A DNA stretch of 64,000 nt from Cocos nucifera (taxonomy: Eukaryota; Streptophyta; Magnoliopsida; Arecales; Arecaceae), in NCBI GenBank assembly GCA_006176705.1, contig QRFJ01000085.1, positions 1,635,523 through 1,699,522 on the forward strand. The letters are read 5' to 3'. This document shows positions 1-10,920 of the stretch, piece after piece. Positions within the stretch are counted from its first letter, which is position 1, and every line of letters starts with the position of its first letter. The position numbers and the translations under genes are program-made. The notes below the pieces were generated by a model, which was given only the letters and a program-made list of their open reading frames with translations, had not been told where the DNA came from and searched no databases.

Positions 1-165
1 AATGGCAGCAGAAGTCAAAGATTGCATCAAAGAACCATCAATAATCGGACATGAGCATCCACACAAGTGGGTCTGCTACCATATATGCTCATGGTAGGTG
101 TATGGTATATACTTTTAGATATTTATGCATTTTTTTTCTTTTCAAATGAATTGCTTTTGTCATGA
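1..165 (+). repeat. Direct repeat copy 1 (165 bp) inside the CACTA element
   Basis: This stretch reads the same, base for base by eye, as 479-643. It begins at the window edge, so the true left boundary of the duplication is unknown. The second copy is part of the transposase exon, so this is an internal duplication of transposase coding sequence. Confidence 0.9.
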
Positions 166-387
166 TGGTTATAATTCACAATAGCGATGGAATATGGACA
201 GAAGAATATCCGTCACTGTAATCGGCATGTAATTTTCACATATTATTAGTAATGGTGTAATGATGGAATAGCGACACCTTCTTGATAAAAGAGAGATGGA
301 ACAACAACAATATAGTGACATCACTCAAACATTGTCGCTATAGCACTCATAGGTGCTCTAGTGATAAATTTGTGATAGAATAATAAT

Positions 388-1725
388 ACAGAAGATTTGA
401 GTGAAACACTTGGTAAAGAGGCCCCTTATATGACTGCTGAGAAATGGGCTAGCTTGGTGGCAGAGTGGACAAATAAAAAATGGCAGCAGAAGTCAAAGAT
501 TGCATCAAAGAACCATCAATAATCGGACATGAGCATCCACACAAGTGGGTCTGCTACCATATATGCTCATGGTAGGTGTATGGTATATACTTTTAGATAT
601 TTATGCATTTTTTTTCTTTTCAAATGAATTGCTTTTGTCATGAGGCAGTCCACTCAAGCATCTAGGCTGTTAGGGCTTTTGCTGACTAGAAACCATCTAG
701 TCATCTTGACAACCTTGACTTATTATAGTTCTCCCTTGTCTCCTAGATATTTGACACTAAACAAAGCTCTTGTTTGGAGATATGTGTTTAATCATACTAG
801 ACAGTATTCCATCCTTCCACACCTTCTTCAGATCAATGTTTAGAGACATGTTTGAAGTAGTTGTTGTTGTCTTTATGATACTTTTTCATAAGCATTGAGC
901 ATTAATTTATAGTCTTTAAATTATTATAGAAAATGATGCTTGGCAGACCGATCTATCATAAAGAATTGTTTGAACATACTCACAAAAAAAAAGATCGTAC
1001 CTTTACATCTGAAAAAGCAAAGATAGTGAGTGTAAGTAATTTTCTTCTCTTGTTCTTTTTCATTTTACATATTGATTATTGTAAGGCATGTTGTCATATT
1101 AATTATACTAATTTTTTTTTAGATTTTACATTGCAGGAGAAATATGATACTATCATGCGACAGAAGTATGGTGAGGACCTATCTTCCCATCCTTCTTTGG
1201 ATGAGGAGACTTCATTGCTGCTGTAGGACCATCCAAAAAGGATAGAATGTTTGGGTTAGGTTATAGCTTAATTGCTCCTCTATCTAAATCCAATAATACA
1301 TCATCTAAAAATATCATCATTGGATGTGGTGCGCAGCCACATTCGAACGATGAGGTGATGAAGGAGATGCATCTTATATGGGAGAATATGGATAAGTTAA
1401 ATTAGAATATTCAGGCATAACAAAATTCAATAGGTCAGGTTCTTCTTGCACAACAGCAATCTATAGACCGGATTCTTCATGGCTTGTCTCAATTGATACA
1501 TCCACAACCACCACCAACATCACCTGGATCGACAACTAAGTATTCTCCTAAATCTTCGGGTATGACTCCAACTACAGCTCCATAGCATTGGTCACCTACT
1601 TAGTGGGCTGCTCCTCTTGGATGGTTGCCACCACACCCATACGCTCTATCGACATTTTCTTCAACAACTCAAACTCCAACTCGGCCTTAGGTAGTTGAAG
1701 AAATACAACTTTTTAATCTTTCTCC
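388..1725 (+). pseudogene. Decayed plant transposase (Ptta/En/Spm, Transposase_24-like)
   Basis: Three pieces, probably exons, match the plant Ptta/En/Spm transposase family. Around 430-525 the translation contains EKWASLVAEW and SKIASKNHQ, the W..LV..W and NR-type region. At 933-1226 it contains GRPIYHKELFEHTHKKKDR, the G-RP-ELF-TH-KK core, and QEKYDTIMRQKYGED. At about 1213-1275 another frame continues with a GPSKKDRMFGLG-like segment, matching the family's G-KKGRVYGLG motif. A Gln- and Pro-rich tail with stop codons runs to about 1725. Stops (for example TAG in 1400-1700) and frame changes show it is not translatable as one protein. Family assignment is from remembered motif patterns; introns were not resolved. 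Confidence 0.7.
479..643 (+). repeat. Direct repeat copy 2 (165 bp) inside the CACTA element
   Basis: Second copy of the 165-bp duplication, offset by exactly 478 bp. After 643 the copies diverge abruptly (GGCAG here, TGGTT after copy 1), marking the right breakpoint. It carries the middle of the transposase segment that begins near 388. Confidence 0.9.
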
Positions 1726-2150
1726 ATGTTTTATGCTATATCATACTTATTTGTAGATATACGATGTTTAGGGCTCTACTTCGGAGCAACATGCGTCGGA
1801 GGGAGATAGAAGTGGACATGGCTATGGTGGAGGGGATACACATCTAGGCACTTCATAGTTTGTTATGAGCCACTTGTCTTATTTTATATACTTTATTATT
1901 TATGTAGTTCATGTGTTTTAGACATATGTGATTGACATCATATGTATTCTATGTGCATGTGCACATACTTATGGTATTATAAAATTATAATTTATTGATT
2001 TTGGATAAAATATTATGGATTTCATGATTGAGTGTATCTTGCTAAAATGGAGGAATTGATGTTGCCTGATGCAAGAAATGGGAGATTAGATATTGCTCCT
2101 ATGGATGTTATTAGTTGTGTAGGTATTAATTTTAGGTATTGAAAAAAATA
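1726..2150. other. Non-coding interior of the CACTA element
   Basis: AT-rich sequence between the transposase tail and the subterminal repeat zone. No open reading frame or RNA gene was recognised. Confidence 0.5.
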
Positions 2151-2840
2151 GGAAGAAAAATTAAAAGTTTTAGTGACAAATTAGAGATGGATTGTTGATG
2201 AAATCTAATCTTAAAAATAAATTTAGCGATGGATTCATGATAGATTAAAAACTAACAAAGATGTTAGACAAATAGTATAGTAACAGAATAATGAAAGACT
2301 AGCAACAAAATATATTTATATTTAACAATACACTAGCAATAAATTATCGACTAATAAGACACTATATTAATGATCATATATTGACAACATAACGATGGAA
2401 AATATTTAGCTTTAATGACAGACTAGAGACAAAGTAGTGACGAACAATACATTATATTAGCAACTGAATACTATCAGAATAGCGATAGATGATAAGTTTT
2501 TGTAATTATATTAAAGACCACATAGCAATGGATTAATAATAATTTTATTTTTTTTTATTTCTTTTAGCAACGGAATTCTGACACATTAGAGACAAATCAT
2601 TGCATTTTATTAGGATTGTGCCATGATTTTAGTGATGGCCGAAATGGCATCATTAATTCATCACTAAATAAATTTAGCGACTGATTAGCAACAGCAAAGA
2701 TGTCTGTCACTAGTTTAGCGATGAAGCTTTTTGCTACAGCCTTAATTCTATCGCTAATTAGTTGCTAGGCGGTCTCTATCTATTTTAGCGATGGAATAGA
2801 AATGGAGTGAAGACAGATTTTATCTGTCGCTAATTAATAG
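2151..2840. repeat. CACTA subterminal repeat zone
   Basis: Many short, imperfect, dispersed repeats occur in both orientations: TAGCGATGGA-type near 2224, 2485, 2675, 2714 and 2786, and TCGCTAATTA-type near 2752 and 2826, with further variants such as AGCAACGGA near 2566. In CACTA elements, arrays of this kind next to the terminal inverted repeat are the binding sites of the transposase. Similar units also appear at about 183-330, inside the element. Confidence 0.75.
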
Positions 2841-2853
2841 TTTTCTTGTAGTG
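2841..2853 (-). repeat. CACTA terminal inverted repeat (right end)
   Basis: TTTTCTTGTAGTG, whose reverse complement is CACTACAAGAAAA. This is the canonical plant CACTA terminus and marks the right border of the element. Confidence 0.85.
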
Positions 2854-3120
2854 GCTTGCTGGCTTGTGATTATAGATTAAGAATAACTTGTAGTAAGAAA
2901 ACTCACAATCAAAATGACTGTAGGATGAATGGTAGCTACTTGAATAGATATCTTAAATTAAAAGAATTTCTCTTCCCCTCCCTCTCCAATCCACTTCACC
3001 TCCTCCTCTCCCTCTTACTCTAATGTTGCCTAACTCTACACCTCTACACCGCCATGCACCACCTCTAAACCGCCCCTCTCCTTCACTTTCTTCATCTTAC
3101 TCAATGCGTTCACTATCACC
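2854..3120. other. Spacer between CACTA element and Copia E
   Basis: Pyrimidine-rich sequence, especially 2960-3110, with no recognised gene. It is pre-existing DNA into which Copia E inserted on the right. Confidence 0.5.
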
Positions 3121-4023
3121 TATTAGGTGGTGGAGCTTAATCCACCAAATTAACTAGACAAAATTAAGATCCAAAACCCAAGAAGGAAGCCCACATGAAG
3201 AAAGCCTGCAGAAGGAGCCTACAGCAGGCCACGGCTCAACCCAAGAGGAGGTCGGCCTACAGTTGGGCACGGCCTAGATTGGTGCATGGCCCAGTAGACT
3301 GGCATGGATGCATCCAGCTCGTAGTGTGTGGCCAGCCTAAGCGGGCGCACGGTCCAGCACGTGAGCATAGTCCATGCACGTGCGGCCCACATCTCTTGGC
3401 ATACCACAATCCACTGCTATGTGGCATGGCCATGCAGTCCATGCGGTGGGCGTAGATCCTTAAGAGGTCTACGATTAATCCCACATAGCTCATAGGGGTT
3501 GTTTTGTCATTTTAGGTGGCGTGGCGCGCAATGGTTCAGTCGGGATCATCATAGGCTCGGTCTATGAGTGGTGCATAGGCGTAGGAAGCGCAATTCGACG
3601 GCCAGGAGTTAGCGATGGCTTGATTAGGCTATTTTGTGACTTAATTAGATGGCTAAGAATAAATCAAAATTATAATTGAAGTCTAGAATTCATTCTGGAC
3701 TTAAATTTGACCAAATTTGAGGCCTTTAAAAAGGCCTATAAGAACCTATGGCTTGACAAAATGCAGAGAACGTCCTGAGAATAGCCGAGAGCTTTTTTCA
3801 AGAGAGAAAAAGAAGAGAGAAAGAGAGAAAAAGAGAGAAGGCTTGGGTCCTTTTCCTGTGAGCAATCCTAGGGTGTCACTAGATGAGTGAGGTATCTCTT
3901 GAAGAAATTTTTTCTTTCTATTTGGGGCTGCTCTTACATTTAGAAGAGAGAAAAATGAGAGGTTCTTCTTTGTTCTCATCTCTGGTTAACTTTCTATAAT
4001 ATTCTGTTCAGTCGATCCTAACA
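3121..4023 (+). repeat. 5' LTR of Copia E
   Basis: Starts TATTAGGTGGTGGAGC (the 3' copy begins with the canonical TGTTAG) and ends GATCCTAACA, immediately before the primer-binding site. It contains a GC-rich middle (3190-3460) and a purine-rich AGAGAGAAA tract (3795-3840). Confidence 0.85.
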
Positions 4024-4025
4024 AC

Positions 4026-4037
4026 TAGTATCAAAGC
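4026..4037 (+). other. Primer-binding site of Copia E
   Basis: TAGTATCAAAGC, two mismatches from TGGTATCAGAGC, the initiator-tRNA-Met complementary site usual in plant Copia elements. It sits 2 bp after the 5' LTR. Confidence 0.75.
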
Positions 4038-4225
4038 ACTAAGTTTAAACAGAAAGAGTGAAAGCAAGGGCAAAAGACGAAGAAAAGATTGAGATTGATA
4101 GATTTGATAAAAAAGACTTTGGATTCTGAAAGATTCAGATCAAGAACTATCTATAATAGAAGAAGCTTCACCTACCGCTACTAGGAAAGAAGCCTGCCAT
4201 GATGTCACAAGCAAATTGAAAATTA

Positions 4226-4726
4226 TTGAACCATAAGACCTTGAAAGTTATCCGACTGATATTGGCAAAGACCGTTGTGTTCAACATACTAAAGGAAAAG
4301 ACGATGGCTGATTTAATGAAATTTTTATCCAATATGTATGAAAAGTCTTTAGCCTCCAACAAGATATATTTTATGCATTGTTTATTCAATTTGAAAATAC
4401 TGAAAGGTGCATCTATTAATGATCACATTAATAAATTTAATCTAATTACTAGTCAATTAAGTTCTATTGAAATTAGTTTTGATGATGAAGTTCGTGCTTT
4501 AATTTTACTATCTTCTTTGTCCAAGAGTTGCGGTGCTATCATGACTGTTGTAATTAGTTCTTATGTCTCAAGTAAGTTGAAATTTGAAAAGGTCCAAAAC
4601 TTGATTCTTAGTGAAAATATCAAGAGAGAATCCAAAGAAAAGTTTGATTTTGCCTTGATTACTCAAGAAGGTAAAGAAAGGACTACACAGCATAACAAAG
4701 ATCATGAACAATCCAAGTCCAAATAG
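4226..4726 (+). pseudogene. Copia E gag fragment (UBN2-type)
   Basis: An open stretch of 166 codons with the pattern of the Copia gag polypeptide: a segment on limiting expression by mutation of W/L-rich helices, with HCLFNLKILKGASINDHINK and LSSLSKSCGAI, equivalent to the conserved L..L.M.EG..V..H...F and LL.SLP.S motifs. The capsid N-terminus upstream of 4226 is eroded and the zinc knuckle expected near 4740-4800 is not recognisable. It lies about 200 bp after the primer-binding site, as expected for gag. Confidence 0.75.
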
Positions 4727-4779
4727 AAAAGTCAATCAAGACTGAAAGGTGATAGCACGAGAAAGTAAGATGGGTACCC

Positions 4780-6303
4780 TCTACATAACGGATAATATCA
4801 GAAATTCAGTGGCACTAGCACAGGCAGACTCAAAGTTATGACATTGTAGATTGGATCACATGAGCGAGAAAGGCATGTAGGTACTATTGAAAAGGATATA
4901 TAAGCTGACGGATTTAAAGTTTTTTGATGTTGGTCTTTGTGAGAACTATATTCTTGGAAAATAGAAGAAGGTCAATTTCTCCAAGATTGGTAGAATACCA
5001 AAGGTAAGATAGCTGGAGTTTGTATGCATAGATATATGGGGTTCCTCTCTAATCATATTTCTTAGAGACTTGCAATATTATGTGACATTTATTGATGATT
5101 CTACTAGAAAGATATGGATTTATTTTTTAAAAAATAAATTTGATATTTTTGCTACTTTCAAAAATTAGAAGAGTCTGGTGGAGAATGAGTCTAACGAGAA
5201 AATCAAGTGTCTGAGATCAGATAACGAAGATGAATATAATATATGACAGCATCGAGTTCAAGAAATTCTACGTAACAAGTGAAATCAAGATAGAGAAGAT
5301 TATTCTAAGCACGCCACAATAGAATGGGATAGCTGAGTGCATGAACTGAACTTTAAACAAGAGAGCCAAGAGCATGAGAATTAATGCTGGTTTGCCTAAA
5401 ATGTTTTGGGCTGAGGTAGTTAGCACTCTTTTCATTTGTTAAATAGAGGTCCTTCAGTCCCTATTGATTGTAAACTACCAGAAAAAGAGTGGATAGAAAA
5501 ATCTATAAGCTTATCTCACCTAAAGATCTTCGACTGTCTCTTATATGCTCGTTGATGCTGAAAAGAGAGACAAGCTTGATGCAAAATGAAAGAAGTGTTT
5601 CTTCATTGCGTATGACATTGATGAATTTAGCTACAAGTTCAGGAACAAGCAGAACAAAAAAATCATCAAAAACAAGAACATGATCTTTAATGCAAAAAGT
5701 CTCTACAAGGACAAAAATAATCCTGACAGTGCAGGAGAGCCAGTCAAGAAGAATGAATAAGTTAAGTTAGAAGGTGTCACAGAGGATGATATTACCAATA
5801 GAGCAAACAAAGATCTCAAACCAATGCTACAGACACCTTAGCTAAAGAGAGCTATAAGAATCTCAAAATCACCGAAAAGGTATTTATCTTCTCTTTATTA
5901 TCTATTATTAACAGATGGCAGTGAACCTGAATGCTATGAGAAAATAGTGCAAAGCAAAGATTCAGTCCAGTAGAAGCTAGCCATGAGGACGAGATGGAGT
6001 CTTTGATAAAGAACCAGACTTGAGAGCTCAGCATATTACCAGAAGAAAAGAAGGCACTATACAACAAGTGGCTTTATAAGATCAAGGGAGAGTATGATGG
6101 CAGCAAGAGATACAAGACTAGGTCAGTTATAAAAGATTTTCAATAGAAAGAAGGTATCGACTATACTGAAATATTTTCTTTTGTTGTTAAGCTCTCTACT
6201 ATTAAAGTGATTCTAAGTATAGTAGTAGTTAAAAATTTATACTTAGAATAGTTATATACTACTATTGCTTTCCTGCATGGTGAGATACATGCATGCATGC
6301 ATG

Positions 6304-6338
<35 letters not shown>

Positions 6339-6521
6339 CAGCTTGTTGGCTTTGTAATCTCTAATAAGGAAGATCTTATATGCAAGCTAAGGAAGAGCTT
6401 GTATGATTTAAAACATGCCCCTAGGTTATGATATAAGAAATTTGATGGATTCATGACTAACAATGATTTTGCAAGGTGCTAGAAAGATCATTGTTGTTAT
6501 ATCAAAATACTCGATGGCAGC
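4780..6521 (+). pseudogene. Copia E pol, first part (integrase and N-terminal RT)
   Basis: Broken frames show a GAG-pre-integrase segment near 4845-4985 (CRLDHMSEKGM), an integrase core near 5000-5400 (DIWG, FIDDSTRKIWIYFLK, and LRSDNEDEY for the second catalytic Asp region), and the start of the Copia RT (RVT_2) from about 5990 to 6521, with RLCKLRKSLYDLKHAPR-like sequence near 6380-6425. Stops and frameshifts are frequent. A microsatellite has expanded within the RT at 6288-6338. The frame runs to the Gypsy F insertion point and resumes after 15040. Confidence 0.78.
6288..6338. repeat. Compound microsatellite (ATGC)n-(AC)n-(AT)n
   Basis: Consecutive ATGC units (6288-6304), AC units (to about 6327) and AT units (to 6338). 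It lies inside the RT coding region of Copia E, where other Copia elements encode the short segment after FLHG. Confidence 0.95.
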
Positions 6522-7380
6522 TGTTGGGGATAAATCCCGCTCCTGCCAAAGTCAAGTTCAATCCCAGCCTGATGTGGTCAATGCGGAAGAACTTCAGTGG
6601 ACACGTCCTAGCTGAACTACTACATTCGACCGAGCTTCTCAGCGGCTGAGCCTCAGTCGAAGTCTTTCAACCAGCCGAACTATCAAGCGGCCGAACTACT
6701 TATTGCCCGAGCCCCTTTGGACTCCGAGCGACCAGGCTTCGGCCGAGACCCTGACGGTCGAGCTTGTTTCAACCCTCTTAGCGGTCGAGCTCCCCGAACT
6801 TCTGTCCAGCGGCCGAACTCCCCAGCGCCCAGGCTCCGGGCCGAACTCCTTCGGACTCCCAGCGACCGGGCTTCAGCCAGACCCTTGCGGGAGCCGAACT
6901 TCCCCAAAACCTCCTCTCGGGCCGAGTTTCTACGGAAGCCGGACTCCCTATAGACTTCTTCAATGGACGAGCTTCTCAATGACCGAACTCCTTATGATGG
7001 ATTCCTGCAGGCAATCTCGCTACGGTTACACAACAGTAATAACGATCGGCATTTATCAGCAATAACGATCGACATTTATCAGCAATAACGATCGGCATTT
7101 ATCAGCAATAACGATCGACAATAACGACTGGCAGGACGGTTACAATAAGCTCCCTCTATAAAAAGGACCCTCCGGATACCTTTACGACAGGTTCTGAAAA
7201 TCCTTTTCTTCTCCTCCATATTCTGTCGAGCACTCCATTCCTGTTGACAGGAACTAACTTGAGCGTCGGAGGGTCTTCCGGAGCCACCCCCACCGGTTCC
7301 GAGCGAGACTTTGTTTTGCAGGTCCCCGGCGGCAGCCTCTTCGGCCTCAACTCCGGCGACGATAAGTTTCTGCGTCAACA
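6522..7380 (+). repeat. 5' LTR of Gypsy F (859 bp)
   Basis: Ends at GTCAACA directly before the primer-binding site. It contains three full copies of a 23-bp unit (AATAACGATCG then GCATTTATCAGC or a variant) at 7038-7106 plus partial units. By eye it differs from the 3' LTR by about 27 substitutions outside this repeat tract, all transitions, and by 36 bp in length. Confidence 0.93.
7157..7164 (+). promoter_or_regulatory. Predicted TATA box in the Gypsy F 5' LTR
   Basis: TATAAAAA within CCCTCTATAAAAAGGACC, conserved at 14811-14818 in the 3' LTR. Position late in the LTR and the GC-rich surrounding sequence fit a retrotransposon promoter. Confidence 0.65.
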
Positions 7381-7382
7381 GA

Positions 7383-7396
7383 TTGGCGCTAGAAGG
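7383..7396 (+). other. Primer-binding site of Gypsy F
   Basis: TTGGCGCTAGAAGG begins 2 bp after the 5' LTR. The TTGGCGC start is common in plant Gypsy primer sites; the tRNA species was not determined. Confidence 0.6.
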
Positions 7397-7512
7397 AAGG
7401 GCCTACCGGCGAAGATTCCCTTCTTAAAGGAAGCCGGTGTTCCTTTGTTCTTAAAGGAGTGCTCGAGAGACCTTTCTTCTTTTCAATTCTAATTCCCTTC
7501 CAAAGAGAAAAG

Positions 7513-9248
7513 ATGCCCCCCAGGAGAGCCTCCACTCGGAGATCGGCGGCCTTCCGCGGCCCGATCTCGTTCGAGTCCATCCGCTCCAGCTCCAGCCCCA
7601 GTGACTCAGGCTCATTCTGCAGCCCGACGATCGGCGGCCTCCGCGGCCCGATCCCGTCCGGGTCCGTCCGCTACCGCTCCAGTCCCGGCAATCCAGGCCG
7701 CGGTAGACGCTGAACAGTTCAACCTGCTTGTCCAGCAGGTTCGTGGCCTCACCGAGGCCGTTCAAGCGGTGCAAGCCATGCACCAGCAAGCCGCCGTACC
7801 AGTCCAATCGGTCCTGGATCTTTCGGAGCCGCGTTGTCCAGTCCAGAGGCAATCGACATGGGCTACCCGACCTCCAATTCCCGGAAAAAGGAAAGCAACG
7901 GAAGGAGAGCCCTTGTTCGGACCGCAGCTCATCCCAGGGAGAAGCTTTTCATCCGATCAGCAAGAAGACTTTAGAAATGAGAGACCATGAAGATCTCCTG
8001 GATAGAAGGCTCTTGGAAATGAGTCGTCGGATCGAAGAACTCCGCCACGCTCCTCCCTCATATGGTAATGAGATCCGAACCGACCCTCCATTCTCACAGA
8101 AAATTATGCAAGAACCAGTCCCGCCGAACTTCAAACTCCCACAGTTTGAGAGCTATGATGGGACCACTGACCCGGTCGACCACCTGGAAGCCTTTCGGAC
8201 GACGATGTTGCTTCATGGCGCGCCAGACGCCATCCTGTGCCGGGCTTTTCCCTCTACTCTTAAAGGAGCCGTCAGAAACTGGTATTCGGCACTCAAGCCG
8301 AGTACCATCCTGTCATTCGACCAAATGAGTCAACAGTTCGCGGCCCACTTCGTCAGTAGTCGGCGTCCACGCCGAAGCTCAGACTCCCTAATGGCCATCA
8401 GGCAGAGAGAAGGGGAATCCATCCGGGCTTTCATTTTTCGGTTTAATACCGCTGCGTTAGAAGTCCGAGACCTGGATCAATCGGTCGCCATGGCCGCGCT
8501 CAAGAGCGGCCTTCAGAAAAATGACCTATTGTTCTCCCTGGAAAAAAAGTATCCCAGGGACTTTGCCGATATGTTGGCTCGGGCCGAAAGTTATGCCCGG
8601 GCAGAGGAGGCCTTCGAAGCTAAGGATGGTGAAATCGGTGGTAAACGGCTGATCGGCAGGCTGGATAGACCCTCCGAAGAAAGGAAGCAAATTGAAGCTC
8701 GGCCACGCTCCAGGACTCCCCCTGGTCGCGAGCAAGTTCGGATTCCCTCTCAAGCTCGGAAGCGGGGAAGCTCTGACGGAAGGACGCGCCGAAGTCCTCC
8801 TTCGTGCCGAAGTCCTCCTCAGCGTCGAAGTTCTCCTCAACGCCGAAGTTCTCCTCAGCGTCGAAGTTCTCCCCGTCTACGATGATTTCACAACTACACC
8901 CCCCTAAACACCCCGAAGACTCAAGTTCTGATGGAGATCCGGGAACGGCTTCCAAGACCAGAAAGAATGCGCTCTCACCCTTACAAGCGTAATCCCAACA
9001 AGTTCTGCCTCTACCATCGCGATCACGATCATGACACGGAGGAGTGCATTCAACTCCAGGACGAGATCGAAGAGCTCGTCAGGCGAGGCAGACTAAGCCG
9101 GTTTCTTCGAAGGCGGCCCGAGGGGGTGGAAGATCGGCCGAGAACGCTAACGCCAAGCGGGGAAAACCAACAAGAAGACCGGCCACCCGTTGGCGTCATC
9201 AACACTATCTTAGGGGGATCTCAGCAAAAGGAAAACCAGCAGGCTTGA
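7513..9248 (+). pseudogene. Gypsy F gag (Retrotrans_gag, frameshifted)
   Basis: A likely start at 7513 opens an Arg/Ser/Pro-rich N-terminus, which continues in another frame to about 7970. The main capsid part is open to 8885 and includes PPNFKLPQFESYDGTTDPVD, LKGAVRNWYSAL and FNTAALEVRDLDQ, the core of the Retrotrans_gag domain. It ends in RRSSPQ-type repeats (about 8810-8885). A further open stretch, 8931-9248, has a Cys/His motif (FCLYHRDHDHDTEEC) equivalent to the nucleocapsid knuckle of this lineage, then GVINTILGG just before the protease. Breaks near 7970 and 8885 show at least two frameshifts. Confidence 0.85.
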
Positions 9249-9255
9249 AGGATCG

Positions 9256-10020
9256 ATGAAGAAACGGAAGATTTCGGAGCCTATAGTCTTCACCGAGGAG
9301 GATGGCCAGGGAATCCAACTTCCGCATAATGACGCGGTTGTAGTTTCGTTGAATATTGCTGACTACGATGTACGCCGCATCCTCGTAGATAATGGAAGCT
9401 CGGCTGATGTATTGTTCTACGGTGCCTTCTTGAAAATGTCCCTACCTGATGATCGATTGAGCTCGGTGAATTCTCCGCTAGTTGGATTTGCTGGCAACAC
9501 CGTACCAGTCGAAGGTATCATAACTTTGACCGTAACAGCAGGGCAGTACCCAAAGCAGGCCAAAGCTCAGGTCGACTTCCTAGTCGTAAAGACGCCGTCC
9601 GCCTATAATGCTATCCTTGGTCGACCTGGTTTAAATGCCCTTCGGGCAGTTGTGTCGACTTATTACTTAAAGATGAAGTTCCCTACGAACTATGGGGTTG
9701 GAGAAGTCAGAGGAGACCAGACCCTAGCGAAGTATTGTTACTCAATCGCCTTGTATAAGGGAGATCAGCCCGACTCCTGTCTGGTTGACGGACTGGATGT
9801 CCGTGACGACCTCGCTGAAGAACGAGCTGAGCCTGCAGAGGACCTCGTCTCTGTGTCATTAAATGATGGAAAATCGGACCATGTGGTGCAGATCGGCTCC
9901 AACCTGGCAACCGAGGTTCGGGAGCAACTCGTCGCTTTTCTCAGAAGGAACGCAGACGTCTTCGCTTGGACCCCAGCAGATATGCCAGGAATCGACGCCG
10001 AGGTCATGGAACATCGGCTG
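9256..10020 (+). pseudogene. Gypsy F aspartic protease region
   Basis: An open frame of 280 codons to 10098. Near residues 38-48 it has RRILVDNGSSADVLF, where DNGS occupies the place of the usual D-S/T-G catalytic triad, a form common in Tat-like plant Gypsy proteases. Downstream, AYNAILGRPGLN is the conserved second protease signature. The last 40 codons begin the RT domain (DMPGIDAEVMEHRLAV) before a frameshift near 10060. Confidence 0.85.
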
Positions 10021-10920
10021 GCCGTTGACTCGAAACACCGGATCGGTAAGAGAAAAACTACGCCAACATGCCCCGGAGAGGCAGAAAGCGATCGCTGAAG
10101 AGGTAGATAAACTCCTTAAAGCCGGACTAATCCGGGAAGTTCATTACCCGACTTGGGTTTCGAACGTGGTTCTTGTCAAGAAAGCAAACAACAAGTGGAG
10201 GATGTGTGTCGACTTCAAAAAGCTAAACAAGGCTTGTCCAAAGGATAGTTACCCCTTGCCCAAGGATCGATCAGTTGGTAGATGCAACCTCGGGTCATGA
10301 GCTCCTCAGCTTTATGGACGCCTTTTCTGGTTATAACCAGATACGTATGGCGCCTGAAGACGAAGAAAAAACAGCCTTCATCACTAGCCGAGGTCTTTAC
10401 TGCTATAAGGTCATGCCTTTTGGACTCAAGAATGCGGGAGCAACATACCAACGTTTAGTCAACAAAATTTTCAAGGAGCAGATCGGCCGCAACATGGAGG
10501 TGTACGTGGATGATATGCTCGTCAAAAGCCGAGCTTCAGCTGACCATCTGGCCGACCTTGAAGAGACCTTCAATGCATTGAGGAAGCATAAGATGAGACT
10601 GAACCCTACCAAATGCGCCTTTGGCGTAACCTCTGGAAAAATTTCTTGGGTTCATGGTGTCGAGACGTGGAATTGAGGCAAACCCCCTGAAAATCCGAGC
10701 TATTCAAGAAATGACCACTCCAAAGACGATTAAAGAAGTTCAGCGCTTGGCCGGAAGGGTGGCATCCCTAAATCGCTTCGTCTCGAGGTCGGCTGAACGT
10801 TGCTTGCCCTTCTTCGAGGTTCTCAGGCGACCAAAGGACTTCAGCTGGACGGCAGAGTGTCAACAAGCATTTGAGGAACTCAAAAATTACCTCGGCACGC
10901 CCCCTCTGCTGGCAAAACCT
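9965..10920 (+). pseudogene. Gypsy F reverse transcriptase (frameshifted)
   Basis: The domain runs through three frames. One part (to about 10270) has KKANNKWRMCVDFKKLNKAC; the next (10275-10676) has SFMDAFSGYNQIRM, VMPFGLKNAGATYQRLVN and the catalytic YVDDMLVKS; the third starts at about 10654 with IRAIQEMTTPKTIKEVQRL of the connection region. The catalytic Asp pair is intact but frameshifts near 10060, 10265 and 10660 break the protein. It would copy the element RNA into DNA. Confidence 0.9.

Larger units (their letters stand above)
1..2853 (+). mobile_element. CACTA (En/Spm-type) DNA transposon, right part
   Basis: A decayed plant transposase lies on the plus strand, followed by about 700 bp rich in short repeats of the type TAGCGATGGA or its complement, and then the sequence TTTTCTTGTAGTG at 2841-2853. 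The reverse complement of that end begins CACTACAAGAAAA, the classic terminal inverted repeat of plant CACTA elements. The left end is outside the window, so the 3-bp target duplication cannot be tested; the three bases after the terminus are GCT. In-frame stops in the transposase indicate an inactive copy. Confidence 0.8.
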
